A DNA stretch of 64,000 bases, taken from contig CM036199.1 of assembly GCA_020631735.1 (NCBI GenBank), forward strand, positions 22,299,553 to 22,363,552. Direction: 5' to 3'. Under the pieces are notes generated by a model. That model made no database searches. It saw nothing but the letters and a program-made list of their open reading frames with translations, and was not told the origin of the DNA. The translations under genes were made by a program, and so were the position numbers. The stretch's first letter is position 1. The number at the start of each line of letters is the position of its first letter. Shown piece by piece: positions 1 to 11,400 of the stretch. The stretch is from Saccharum officinarum. Taxonomy: Eukaryota; Streptophyta; Magnoliopsida; Poales; Poaceae.

Positions 1-2195
1 ACCATACAATTACGTAACGTGAATGTTGTTCTAGGATAAAGTTATGCGACCCTCGTATGCTCACCGAGGACAAACGAGGTGACAACTATTGCCTACCTGG
101 ATAACAAGCATACATACAACATCACAATCCAGCAGTCATTTGAGAAAATTCAAATGAAAGGTTTAAGAAACCAATACAAGGCACAAGGCTCACCCAAAAC
201 AAGCATTTATCTCAAGCATGAACTAACTACCAGTTTAGCTCAAAACAACGCTAGCTAAGGAAGCCAACTTAGCATGTGCACAGAATCTAGACAGCAGCAT
301 AGTAACTACTTGTTTCAACCATAACTGAGGTTGTAAACTTTCTATAAAAGTGATCCTAGACTTTCTAGATAGCTTAAGAAAATGACTACTCTTTAGTTAT
401 TCATACCAATAGCTAAATCATAGGTTAGCATGGTCAAGCATGCTGATGTTTCAGATCTATACCAACATGGACAGAAAACTGACAAGAACTTCAAAATTGC
501 ATAACTAGAGTTCTAGGGACCCAACAAGGCTGAGCCTTAACCTTATGTAAATATTATTAAGTTGTATATAACTTTCTTATTATCATATTAAGATGATTCT
601 ATAGCTAACAAGGCCAAACAAGACAAAGAAGACATCTCTGCCCAGATTTAGACAGATTCTGTCGTTTAACTTCACAAGCTCATAACTGGTGACTTACACC
701 ATCAAAAGTAGTGATCTTTAGCATTTTGGAAAGCTTAGAAAAAGTACTACACTTCCTATAATATTTCCAAGACATGATTCCATAAGCACATAGGTCAAAT
801 AAATCAAACATTCAGATTTGTTCTGAACATGAGCAGATTCTGACAACAAACTTCTAAAATCTATAACTCCTAAAACATAAGACCTAGTGTCATAAAATTT
901 TTAGGACAAGATAGATAAGTAAGTTAGCTACAACTTTAGTATTCTCTATAACAACAGAAAACAACATTATGATCACGAAAGCATCACTACAACAGAAACA
1001 GTTCTAGCAGTCAACGTTTAATAAGCAAAACAAAGCTTGCCTTTGTTCTACTTAACAAGAGAGCACACCAAAATGTTATTCTAGTAGCTCTAAATTTTGT
1101 TACCTTAGACCAGCACTAATTTAATTCATTCATGAGAATCCATAATTACTGAAATAAGGTCTAAAGCATTTACAATTGCTTGTATGAATAACCCATCCAC
1201 TACTTGGCTCAACTAGAGGACATCTATAGGTTCAGGCATGTAGCCACACTTAGTTCTAACAAAACTAAGCACACACTATCTTCAAACATCCCCTATTCAA
1301 GCAACATGGAATAAGGCATTTATATCTAACTCCACACTAGAAAGATAGCGTACTACATTGATCACAAGTTACTTACTATAGAACAAGGGTGAGAGGAGCA
1401 TAGCTATACATAAGGCAACAATCATGAAGATGCATGCTTCGTCCTATTCGTCCTCACAAGATTGCCAACCTAAGGTGGCGATCACGTTCTATGTCGATGG
1501 CATAACACGCACTCTTTCGATATATAGCTAGTCGCCAGCTACATTCGACTTACGCATTCATGGTTAGCGTACCTGCAGAAAAGTTTCATTGCAGCCCAAC
1601 ATTTTCCCAAATATAGCACATAATGAAATAGGAAGATAAAATTCTAAGCACTTCCATATACATATACCCCTGTATACGTACATGTAGCACCAAAACTACC
1701 CGAATCATTCGATCACCCACAATTAAGTACCTTCATATATACATGTGTGTAACATGTAGATAATCCAGTAACCAAAACTAGCTCTCCCCTAGACCGTAGT
1801 TTGTACGGTCATGCTCTCACCACTCACACTTACCTGAGCGTAGGTGCGACGTTGCATAAAAGTAGACTAGCGACATATATGGCTATTTCATATATGAAGG
1901 CTACCTCTAATCTAACACACCGGGTAGCATAGTGTGGGAGAGTCATCACACATACATACCTTGGCCTGGGCGTAGATGCATAATTGAAAAACCCTCAAGT
2001 TAGTACTTATATAAGCCACCTAATAATCCTTATATGGGCATAAGGAAATTGACCACTGGCATACTTAGATTTAGAATTCAGTTTTCACAAACCTATATAT
2101 AGCTATAAGTTGATAAAACTGATTTTATAAAACAAAACCTTTGTTTTAAATACACATACGACAAGTTTAATGTTGAATCTTGCTCCGATACCAGC
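1..2195 (-). mobile_element. Internal/LTR-derived segment of a giant-LTR retroelement
   Basis: This stretch lies downstream, in the minus sense, of the LTR at 2196-7255. About 1500-2195 is recognisably the same sequence as the leader at 7860-8466: shared blocks include the splice-donor-like CTGCAG/GTAC, the 'ctctcccctaga' block and the 'aagccacctaa' block. About 160-1430 is AT-rich and resembles the AT-rich part of the LTR near 4000-5000, so it may be LTR-derived. No coding sequence survives and the H3-mimic ORF of the sister internal segment is absent. The left boundary lies outside the window. Confidence 0.6.
2182..2193 (-). other. Primer-binding site of the giant-LTR element
   Basis: On the minus strand it reads TGGTATCGGAGC, two bases after the LTR end (TGTTACA). 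This is the usual plant initiator-methionine tRNA primer site with one change. It fixes the minus orientation of the array and the lower edge of LTR 1. Confidence 0.8.
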
Positions 2196-5100
2196 TGTAA
2201 CAGAACCGTCCAAATTATAAGAGCACAAGTATAAAAACAATCACCGAAGTGATCAAATTCTCACACTTGAGCCCATATAACTCCGGTAGTCCAATGAAAT
2301 CACGAGGGATTTCAAACCAACCAACATACAAGCCAAGATCGTAGTGATTCAACATAACAAGTCACATGTTACAACCATTTCGTAAGTAAATCAATTTACA
2401 TCGGAGTTCAACATAGTTATTACAACTTAAGTTCAAAAGTAGCGGAAGCAAAGTAATTTAAAACTAACATTAATCTTATTTCAAATACATGCCAGTACAA
2501 CGGTCGACTTCCAACAAAAGCATTAGAGATAAGGTAACTCAGAAGGATCATGCCCATGATCACACTCCACCACAAGGCAGGAGCCAACCAACTCTTGCAG
2601 TCGCCATGATACATCACAACCTGCAACAAGTGGGGATAAAACCCTGAATACGAGAAGGTACTCAGCTAGACTTACCCGTCAAAAACAAGAAATAAGGTGA
2701 CACCAAGGATCATGCAAGGCTGATATAAAGTGGGGCTAGCTTGACAACATTTTGCATAAAAGCTTAATATAGATGATCAATCATTAATGCTTAAGCATCA
2801 AGTTAATTATTATTAACCTATCATCTATATTAGAACCTGTACTAGAGCACTCACTTTATTAGGAGCAAACAATATTAACCATAGCAGGTATAAATTGAGG
2901 CAACCTTTCCATCGTGATCCAATTAACCATCCGTTCAATTTAATGGAATCTACGTTGCCGCTGCTCAAGTCAAGTGCTCACTAACCGGGAGCGACGGCGA
3001 TTCGAATCGAATTCCTATCCAGCTGGAGGGGTATTTCTAACACTCACCGCGCAGGCCCCTGCCAGGGTCGCACAAGCCACCTTTTCATATGATTCAGGAA
3101 TCGCGGGTCCGAATGATGTCGCGACCCCAAGGGCGACACTCTGCCAGGTGACAGAGACTCTAACCCCCCCCCTTGGTCTCACGCCAATGTCCCCAAGCAC
3201 ATCCTTTCTCTCCTCCAAGAAGCAACCTACCATTCGATTCCCGGCCTGAACCACATTACTCGGCTTCGCGGTCGGAACGGCTTATCCGGCCAACTAAGTG
3301 TTAGACTGCGTTCAACATGACTCAAGGACGTACAGCGAATCGGTCCTTAAACGACTCAGACGGGGATAGATTCACACCCAAGACCTCTATGCCTTGTTGC
3401 TTCACTATCGTCATCCCGCCCGGTCTCATTTCATTTTATTAACACATGGTTCCATTCCACGATAGCAAATATAGCCAACCGTGCTATATATGAATATCCC
3501 TATATCTCGCAGGTGACAGGAAATCACCTGACTTCTACCGCTTAAAGCAGGGCTAAGCATCTACTCGATCCTAGTCTACGTAGGATTCAGGGATTCATAT
3601 ATCTGGACAAGGAATGATATAATGCAGCAAGGTTTTCAACCAACTCCTACCACTTAATGCAACAATACTTATAACATATATAGAATTAATTGCTTTGAAG
3701 ATAGGAGGCTTATAATGCTCCGGGGCTTGCCTGGGATCCGACACAAGTCAGTTCAGTTAGCTTGCACCATCCTGGTGACATCTCAGATCCTAGCACTCGC
3801 TTAGTCCTTCCATCTTCGGGATGGATCCACCAACTCCATCTTCGGGTTTGGCTCCACCTTAGGTCCTTCACGTGGTGTATCTAGCGTACCTAAATGAGAT
3901 GCAAGATGCAAGTGTATGAATACATGGAAGTATAATGGACAATGCATCACATACGGTGAACAAGACAAACAACTATAATTGGCATTTATCAATTTCTAGA
4001 CATGCAAACAATAGCTACAAGATTTAGCTATAACTAGAGTTATACAAATCCAAATGACTTAAAAGAAGACATTCTGGAAAGCTTATGAAATTATCTATAT
4101 TTCATTTATAATCATCACAGCATGATTCCAAAGTTTAATATGTCGAATTTACACAAACACAGAAACTGGTCTAACAAGACAGAGAGCAAGCAATTCTGTA
4201 ACCCAACTTTAAACAGATATAACTCCTAAACCACATGGCCAAATGCCACCAAAATTTAACAGCAGCTAGATCATGAAATTCACAACAACTTTGTTATAGC
4301 ACCCAAGACATGAAAACATCATTTGCATAGGGTAATTAACAATATTCTCAAATCTGTTCAGAAACCTCATTTGCAAGAAATAATTATTAACTTATGTTGC
4401 AAATATATAATTGGACAAAACCAACTTTACCAACATTTCACACATGACTAATGAACACCAGAAAACATAGTGTCCATTACTAAATAAATTCTTTTAATAC
4501 AATTTCTTAATTTATTTAGATCATTAGGTGGAATTATGACCACATCATAAAGATACTCAATAAATTCTACCAAAATTACAGGGGTCTACAAATGCTCTCA
4601 AAAGTCTACTGTCCAAATTTCAATCTATTTGGGCAAGTATATCAACCCCTATGAAAAAGACAAATAGCTATTGCAATAATTCATGTGAGAACAGGTAAAA
4701 CCTAAAACTCAATATTTTCTGTGAATACATGGCCATAGAATGAACCAAAATCATAGAGCAACATCATAATAAGGTGATGGGACAACATTTTCTTTTTTTT
4801 TCATTTATATATTATTTATGAGCTATCTATCAAGCCCTAAACAAGTTAAATCAATAACTAGATCATCCAATAAGTAGTGACCAAGAAATTTATACCACAG
4901 TACATACATATCATGACAAGACTACCATAAAAATTTCACATCATTTGGAGCATCACAACTCAAGATATAAAATGACAAGTAATAAAATGTAATTTTCCTT
5001 ATTTAACAAGGTCAAATCAAAACCCTAAGAAAACAGTGAACAAATAGTGTGTTTAACATTTTTCCTAGCAAGTACATGTCATCACAAAATTAACAAAACA

Positions 5101-7255
5101 AGAATCACCATTTTTGGGGTTCTAAAACTCCAGATCTTGCTCTGGTTAAGTTTAAAGGCATTTTTAGAGTATTTTTAAAACTTAAATAAAGACATCAGAA
5201 AATACCTACAAACATGTAATATTTTATGACTGCACAGCATAGATCTCTTCACAAGGTTTCCAAAAAGTCCACATTTGCTATTTTTGGAATTACCTAGCCT
5301 GAGATATGGATTTTAGAAGATTTCCCAAATTCTGAAATTCAAAAATGAAATTAGAACAACCCTAACTCAAATTGCTAGCTCCACCCGAATACATACCCAG
5401 ACAACCACTTTCTTAAACCGACAAGTGGGACCTGCTGGACCATTGGACCCACTTGTCAGTCGCTCAAACAGAGAGACAGAGAGGACCGACCGTTCCTCCC
5501 TCCCGCCGATGGGGAAAAACAGAGGAGACGGCGGCGACCACGCCGGAGCTCCCTGCTCCGGTGATGGAGGCCTTGCCGGCTCCTCGAACACGGCGGGGAG
5601 GGACCGCGGTGCCCGGGCGCAACCACCGGTGGCCTTTGGCGTGGCTAGGGGTGGCTCGTGATGGTGCGGCCACAGCAGCAGGCGGCGGCGATGGCAGCGG
5701 ACCGGTGGCAGCGGTCTCCGGTGAGGGTCAAAGCCGGGGAAGAAGTGATGCGCGTGCGGCATGACATGGCAAAGGTGGTGCGGCAGTTCATTCGGGTGGA
5801 CGGAGACCGGAGAAGAGGAATCGCGGTGGCGGCTCGGAGCTCTGCTGGCAGCGGTAATGGCGACAACGGCCGCGTTCACGCGAGGGGAAGCCAAGCGAAA
5901 CCAAGGAAGAGGAAGAGGGGGCGAGCGGAGAAGTGGAGATGCTCTGGTGGTGGCGATTTGGCGCGCAGTGGTAGCTAGCAGTGGGACAGCAATGGTCGAG
6001 CTTGAGCTCACGGCGGCCATCCATGGCGACAACGGCCACGGAGGAGCGCTCAAGCGAGGAAAGAGCGGAGAAGGGCGAGCAATGGTGGGCACGGAGCGTC
6101 CAGGAGCGGCTCGATGTTCATGACGCGTGAGGAGGCAGGGCACGCGGCATCGGCGGGGACGCGCGTCGGCTCGGTGGGGTGCGCTGCCTTGCATGGTCGC
6201 CACGGAGGCCAGACGTCGAACACGTTGCGGGCGACGTGGTAGGCAGTTTGGGTTCCAGTTTTGGGCCATCTACGGGCTGAGTTAGGTCATGGGCCCAAAA
6301 GGAAAATTGAAGCCCATATAACCCTCTACAATACTTATTTAGGGTGCCATGCCATTAGAGCAACAGATTAGTGTCTAATCAAACCCCAAGATGGCAATGT
6401 CAACAAATTGACAAAGGTCACGGAAACTCGCCTTTGGAGGTCAAAACTCGATCAAACTAAACACAACTTTTTGCATGCTCTTCCTTATCATATAAGCTCC
6501 AACTTTTACATTTGGACCAACTTGAGTTGCTCAACCAATTTGGGGAACGTGAGATGCCAACGTCGAAGACACTGAAACCAGGGCTTTAATTGTCTAAGTG
6601 CTGAAATCAGCCCTATTTCAGACTTGTGGGCCCTTTTTGAGCATGTTCCACACATTTTCATGACTTGACTCTTAAACAAAGTTTGTTCCTTATTAAATTC
6701 CCTACAACTTTGTTAAAGGGTGCATAGTCATGCAAAGCTCCTAAGTCCCACTTTTGAAATGGTCAAACCAAAAGGGTTCTAGGGTCCATACATGGTCAAC
6801 CATAACTTAGAAGCACATTTAGGCAAAATGATCAACATGAACATTGTTCCATGGAGTGTCATAAGTGTAGTTAAGGTGTTGTAGAGTTCATCTAGAGTCA
6901 TTTGGACAGTTTGCAAGGTTTGGTTGATGTTCTATAGTTCCATTAATTTAATGGGGCAAATTCCCATAGGAATGGAACTTATCATTTCATGTGACTTTTT
7001 GATTCCAAGCTCCATGAAACTTTTCCAAGGATCAATATAGATAGGTACCAAGGTGAGACATATGAAGATATGGCAATAACACCATCCAAACATATATCTT
7101 TGAAAATGGCCTATATGTAAAGCAATGATGCAGCATCCCACTTTAAGGTAGGCTCATCTCCATAGGTTGACATTGACATTGTCATTTCCACTTAATCTAT
7201 CGTGTTTGAACTTAAACCCACTACTTAATTGGTGATAAACACCTGGGGTGTTACA
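2196..7255 (-). repeat. Giant LTR 1 (5,060 bp) of a LARD/gypsy-like retroelement
   Basis: On the minus strand it begins TGTAACACCCCAGG and ends GGTTCTGTTACA, giving the TG...CA ends expected of an LTR, and is followed at once by a primer-binding site. It shares its whole layout with 8467-13285 and 24140-28793: conserved ends, a block around 2970-3300 containing 'aaccgggagcgacggcgattcgaatcgaattcc', an AT-rich centre and a GC-rich island at about 5400-6270. The 300-residue frame at 5367-6269 lies in the island, is Arg/Pro/Ser-rich, matches nothing I recognise and is not treated as a gene. LTRs this long are typical of large retrotransposon derivatives (LARDs). Confidence 0.85.
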
Positions 7256-7411
7256 CATGTCCTCATCTGCATTGTTGTTTTGAGGCAGCAGAGGATTAAG
7301 CTGGTTGTTCATGCGGTGTACTTCTTCATGAAGATTATCATTGTATTCTTCAGCATTCTCCAACTATTGCTCGAGCTCAAACTGACGAGCTCTCAGAACG
7401 TTCTCCTCGTG

Positions 7412-7690
7412 CTAGGCTTCATCCCTCTGATTCATGACACGGACCAGCATGCGTTGACAGTTGCGGTTTGCTACTGTCAATCTCTGGACTGCAAGGGTTT
7501 CCTGGTCACGATCACGGATCACTTGCTCCAGTTGCTGACGCGCTGCATTCCGGGCAGCAGTCACTTCGGCCAACTCCGCCCTCAGCCTTTCCACCTCAGT
7601 GGGCTCAGGGCGAGGCTCACATGGAGCGAGCTGGTGACGAGGTGCCCTGCCTCCAATGGACTTGCGAGCGGTCCTCTTGGTACGTGTCAT
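7412..7690 (-). CDS. Retroelement ORF: histone H3-tail mimic fused to a coiled coil
   Basis: The open frame encodes 92 residues from the ATG at 7690. After Met, residues 1-21 align without gaps to the tail of histone H3: TRTKRTARKS then IGGRAPRHQLA, against H3 residues 1-21. Sixteen of 21 match, including R2, K4, R8, K9, S10 and R17; changes are at positions 1, 5, 11, 14 and 18. Then comes a Pro-rich hinge (CEPRPEPTE) and an Ala/Glu/Arg/Gln-rich heptad-like helix. No histone fold follows. The same frame continues past a TAG at 7412-7414 and another TAG further on, still coiled-coil in character (EENVLRARQFELEQ, LENAEEYNDNLHEEV), until it meets the LTR at 7255. The original protein was therefore longer than 140 residues. 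I chose 7690 rather than the in-frame ATG at 7726 because H3 similarity starts exactly there and a splice-acceptor-like TACAG abuts it. The function is unknown; it is not a histone gene. Confidence 0.6.
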   Translation of the reverse strand: MTRTKRTARKSIGGRAPRHQLAPCEPRPEPTEVERLRAELAEVTAARNAARQQLEQVIRDRDQETLAVQRLTVANRNCQRMLVRVMNQRDEA

Positions 7691-8452
7691 CTGTAGCAAC
7701 AAGATACGACTGAAAGTGAGGATCATTTAGGGGATACGAAATTTAATTTAGTCGGGACCATTGAAATTTTTAAGGAGGGAGTAAATGATATGTATGATAT
7801 AATTAAACATGATGCATGCCCGTTCCGTACGCCCTCTCATCCTAGTAGAATCTTAATTTTCTAACGGTAGGTGGTGGCATACATACGTTCTCTCATATAG
7901 ACGAAACTATCGGTCTACTCGTTTGCGCTGTTAGTGTACCTGCAGAAAAATCTCATTTTAGCCCAACAGTTTCCCCAAAACCAGCACACAAGAAAGCAGT
8001 AAATTAAATACTTTCCATATACACATCCCCTGATGTATATACTTCAGTATCAAAGCTACCCGATATAAAGGTTCCCGCAATTAAGTGCCGACATAATTAC
8101 ACGGTTTAAACATGTAAGTATGCAAGTCACCAAAACTACTCTCCCCTAGATCGCCGGTTGGACGATCATGCTCTCACAACTCACACTTACCAGGGCGTCG
8201 AGGCAACTGATCCATACATTACCACCCAAGTGGATGGCATCCATACAATATCACGCCGTATGGACGACGAAACGAAAACAAACAAGGCCCCCAAGTTAGT
8301 CTTTATAATAAGCCACCTAAGAGTCCTTATTTGGGCTAAGGGATGTGATCACTGGCATACCTATGAAAATAATTTTTAATGTTTTAACCCCTTTTTATAA
8401 TCAAATACTTTTGTTTTTAACTACTCGTACGATGTGTTTAATGTTGAATTAT

Positions 8453-8464
8453 GCTCCGGTACCA
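8453..8464 (-). other. Primer-binding site (degenerate)
   Basis: The minus strand reads TGGTACCGGAGC, two bases beyond the end of LTR 2. It matches the site at 2182-2193 except for one base and marks the start of the 7256-8466 internal region. Confidence 0.7.
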
Positions 8465-8466
8465 GC

Positions 8467-11400
8467 TGTAACAGAACCGACCAAATTATAAGAGCACAAG
8501 TACAAAAATAAGCACTGAAGCGCTCAAATTTTCGAACTTGAGCCCATATAATCCCGGTAGTCAATTGAAACCACGAAGGATTTCAAACCAACTTGCTTAC
8601 AACCAAGATCACATCATTCAACATACAACATCATACGTTACATTCGCAAGTAGTTCTGAAATAAGTTTACACACACGGAGTCGCAGTTATTACAAACCAA
8701 GTTTATAAAGTAGCGGAAGCAAACACACGCCAGTTGTTTAACTACTGCCAGTCTTGTTGATCAACAACCCGCAAAAACATCAGGAAAGTACATAAAAGAT
8801 GATCACGCCCAAGTGATCTAGTCTTCGTCACCCGCAGGGTGGAGACAATTTTTGCAGAAGCCTTGGTAGAGCATATCATCTGCAACAGGAGGGAATAAAC
8901 CCTGAGTACTGGAATGTACTCAGCTAGACTTACCCGTCAAAAACCAGAAATAAGATGACACCAAGGATTATGCAAGGCTTACACAAGAGGCTAGCTGACA
9001 TCACATTTTTGCATAAAGGCATAAGTAATTGAAACTCTTATAACCTGTACTAGCAGTTATTTTTAGCATTTACCTATCATCTATCTTAGCACCTGTACTA
9101 AACATGCACTTGATTATAATCAAACAATTATCATCATTATATCCAGAGCAGGTATGAATTGTGGCAATATTGTATCATTCCCTTAACCACCAGTTCATTT
9201 AATGAGATCTACGTTACCGCTGCTCAAGTCAAGTGCTCACTAACCGGGAGCGATGACGATTCGAATCGAATTCCTATCCAGCTGGAGGGGTATTTCTAAC
9301 ACTCACCGTGCAGACCCCTGCCAGGGTCGCACAGGCCACCTTGTCATATGATTCAGGAATCGCGGGTCCGAATGATGTCGCGACCCCAAGGGCGACACTC
9401 TGCCAGGTGATAGGGACTCTAACCCCCCCTTGGTCTCACGCCAATGTCCCCAAGCACATCCTTTCTCTCCTCCAAGAAGCAACCTACCATTCGATTTCCG
9501 GCCTGAATCATATTACTCGGCTTCGCGGTCGGAACGGCTTATCCGGCAAACTAAGTGTTAGACTACGTTCAACATGACTCAAGGACGTACAGCGAATCGG
9601 TCCTTAAATGACTCAGACGGGCATAGCTCCACACCCAAGACGTGAAGTGTCTTGCGGCTGTACTATCGAACTCCCGCCCGGTCTCAATTTCATTTTTTTT
9701 TAAACATGGTTCCATCCACGATAGCCCTAAAGCCACTCGTGACTCTTTCCTACATCTCGCGGATGACCAGAAATCACCCGACTTCTACCGTACTAAGCAG
9801 GGCTAAGCATTGACACGTGCCTAAACCTAATATAGGATTAAGTATGATATCTGGACAAGGACAGGTACAATGCAACAAATGTTTTCATATAACTCCTACA
9901 ACTTAATGCAGTAAACAGTTAAAAGTACTCAAGGTTACTTTATAAAACAGTAGGTTCAGCATGCACCGGGGCTTGCCTTTCAGAAAGGTCGAGGGCCGGT
10001 GGTCAGGACACTCAGGTAGATCTTCGGCAGGAGCTTCGTCGCCGGTTGGTTTCTCTGGCTGCTCCGGCAGGTCCTGGACTTCCTCCGGAATCACAGGCTC
10101 GAATTCGAGAAGAGTTACCCCCTCCGGTACACCTATTGCATGAATGCACAATAAATATCATGGATGCATAAAGGTGCAACATGCTCAGAATGAAATGCAT
10201 TTCAGAAATAAAAACAATAATCTAATCAAGTTACTTTATCAGTACGTGCAAAACTCTTCTCCGGTGGAGAAGTACTTACCTAATCTACCCAACCTAAGAT
10301 ATAGATGTTCTTCTTCGGTTAAGGCCCTAGCACCTAACAATACAAGAGTAACATTACTTAGGTTACCACAGTAAGACATTCTGGACAGCAGCTCAAGGAT
10401 TCTAACATAACTGGAGATTCCCAACTCCAAAAGATATGATCTAATATAATCTGGAAAGCTTATGAAATGCACCACAAAATATTTTCAGACCACAACCCTT
10501 AATTTCAAAGTTTACCTAGTTGAAATTCCAAAGTTCCAGAATCTATCCTCTCTAAACAGAGAGCAGCTAATTCTGGACTGTCACTTTAAACAGCAGTAAC
10601 TCCCAAACTACTAGGCCAATTACTCCCAAATTTTGACACAAGCTATTTTATCAAGTTTACTACAACTTTGGTATTTACAAGTTTTTCAGCAAACACATTT
10701 ATCAAAGGTCAAACCCAAAAATACTACCAGCTGTCCAGAAAACCTAGAATTGCAAAGATTAAATATTTATTTATGTGGCAAATATCCCATAAGACCAAAC
10801 TAAGGTTACCACAAGTTCACATAGGTCACAAAGACACCAGAAAGTAAGGTTGGCCCACCTAAAATATTTATTTAAACTCATTTCTTAATTTACTTAAGTA
10901 ATTAAGTGGAATTTTAAACATATATGTAAACTGCTCCTAAAATTGTACAAAAATTACAGGAGACTCTCTGACCCAAAAAGAGGCTACTTTAAAATTTTGA
11001 ACTAAATTTATTGACAGAAACTTCCTACACAAAATTCACAAGCCCAAAAGGCTGATTTTTGTATAAATAACAAAGCATAGTAAAAAGTGTCAAACAATAG
11101 ATTTCCTAATTTTCTTGGACACTCTAGGGTACCAAGACATTCTCCAAAAATTTATATGAACATTGCACACGTAGAAAAATTACAAAAATTCATTTAAGTA
11201 TTTCCTAAAATAACAAGATAGCATTATAACTTGAAAAGTACTTAAGCACTACTGCCCAAATTTTTACCAGAGCTAGAGCAAGTATAAATTATCCTACCCA
11301 CCAAATTTCATAATTTTTGGAATACTGAAATTCAAGATATGATTTAAACAAGTTTGCATGTAATTTAAAACATATTTCAAAAACCTATTTAAATCTCCCA

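Larger units (their letters stand above)
7256..8466 (-). mobile_element. Internal region of giant-LTR element (leader plus short ORF)
   Basis: This 1.2-kb segment lies between two LTRs of one family. In the minus sense it starts with a primer-binding site (8453-8464, TGGTACCGGAGC), runs through a leader of about 0.5 kb, then a likely 249-bp intron (donor GTACAC at 7939, acceptor TACAG at 7691), and then the H3-mimic ORF, which reads straight into the next LTR. No protease, reverse transcriptase or integrase is present, so the copy is non-autonomous or internally deleted. Confidence 0.75.

Noticed and set aside
2974..3249. Repeated 90-residue frames at 2974-3249 and 9308-9577
   Set aside because: They fall in the shared 'aaccgggagcgacggcg' block of the giant LTRs. 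Indels near the C run at about 3165 shift the frame between copies, so this is nucleotide-level repeat similarity.
5367..6269. 300-residue minus-strand frame in giant LTR 1, and the 273-residue frame at 27343-28164 in LTR 3
   Set aside because: Both lie in GC-rich islands where stops are rare on either strand. Composition is Arg/Pro/Ser-rich, no motif is seen, and the matching region of LTR 2 has only short, shifted frames.
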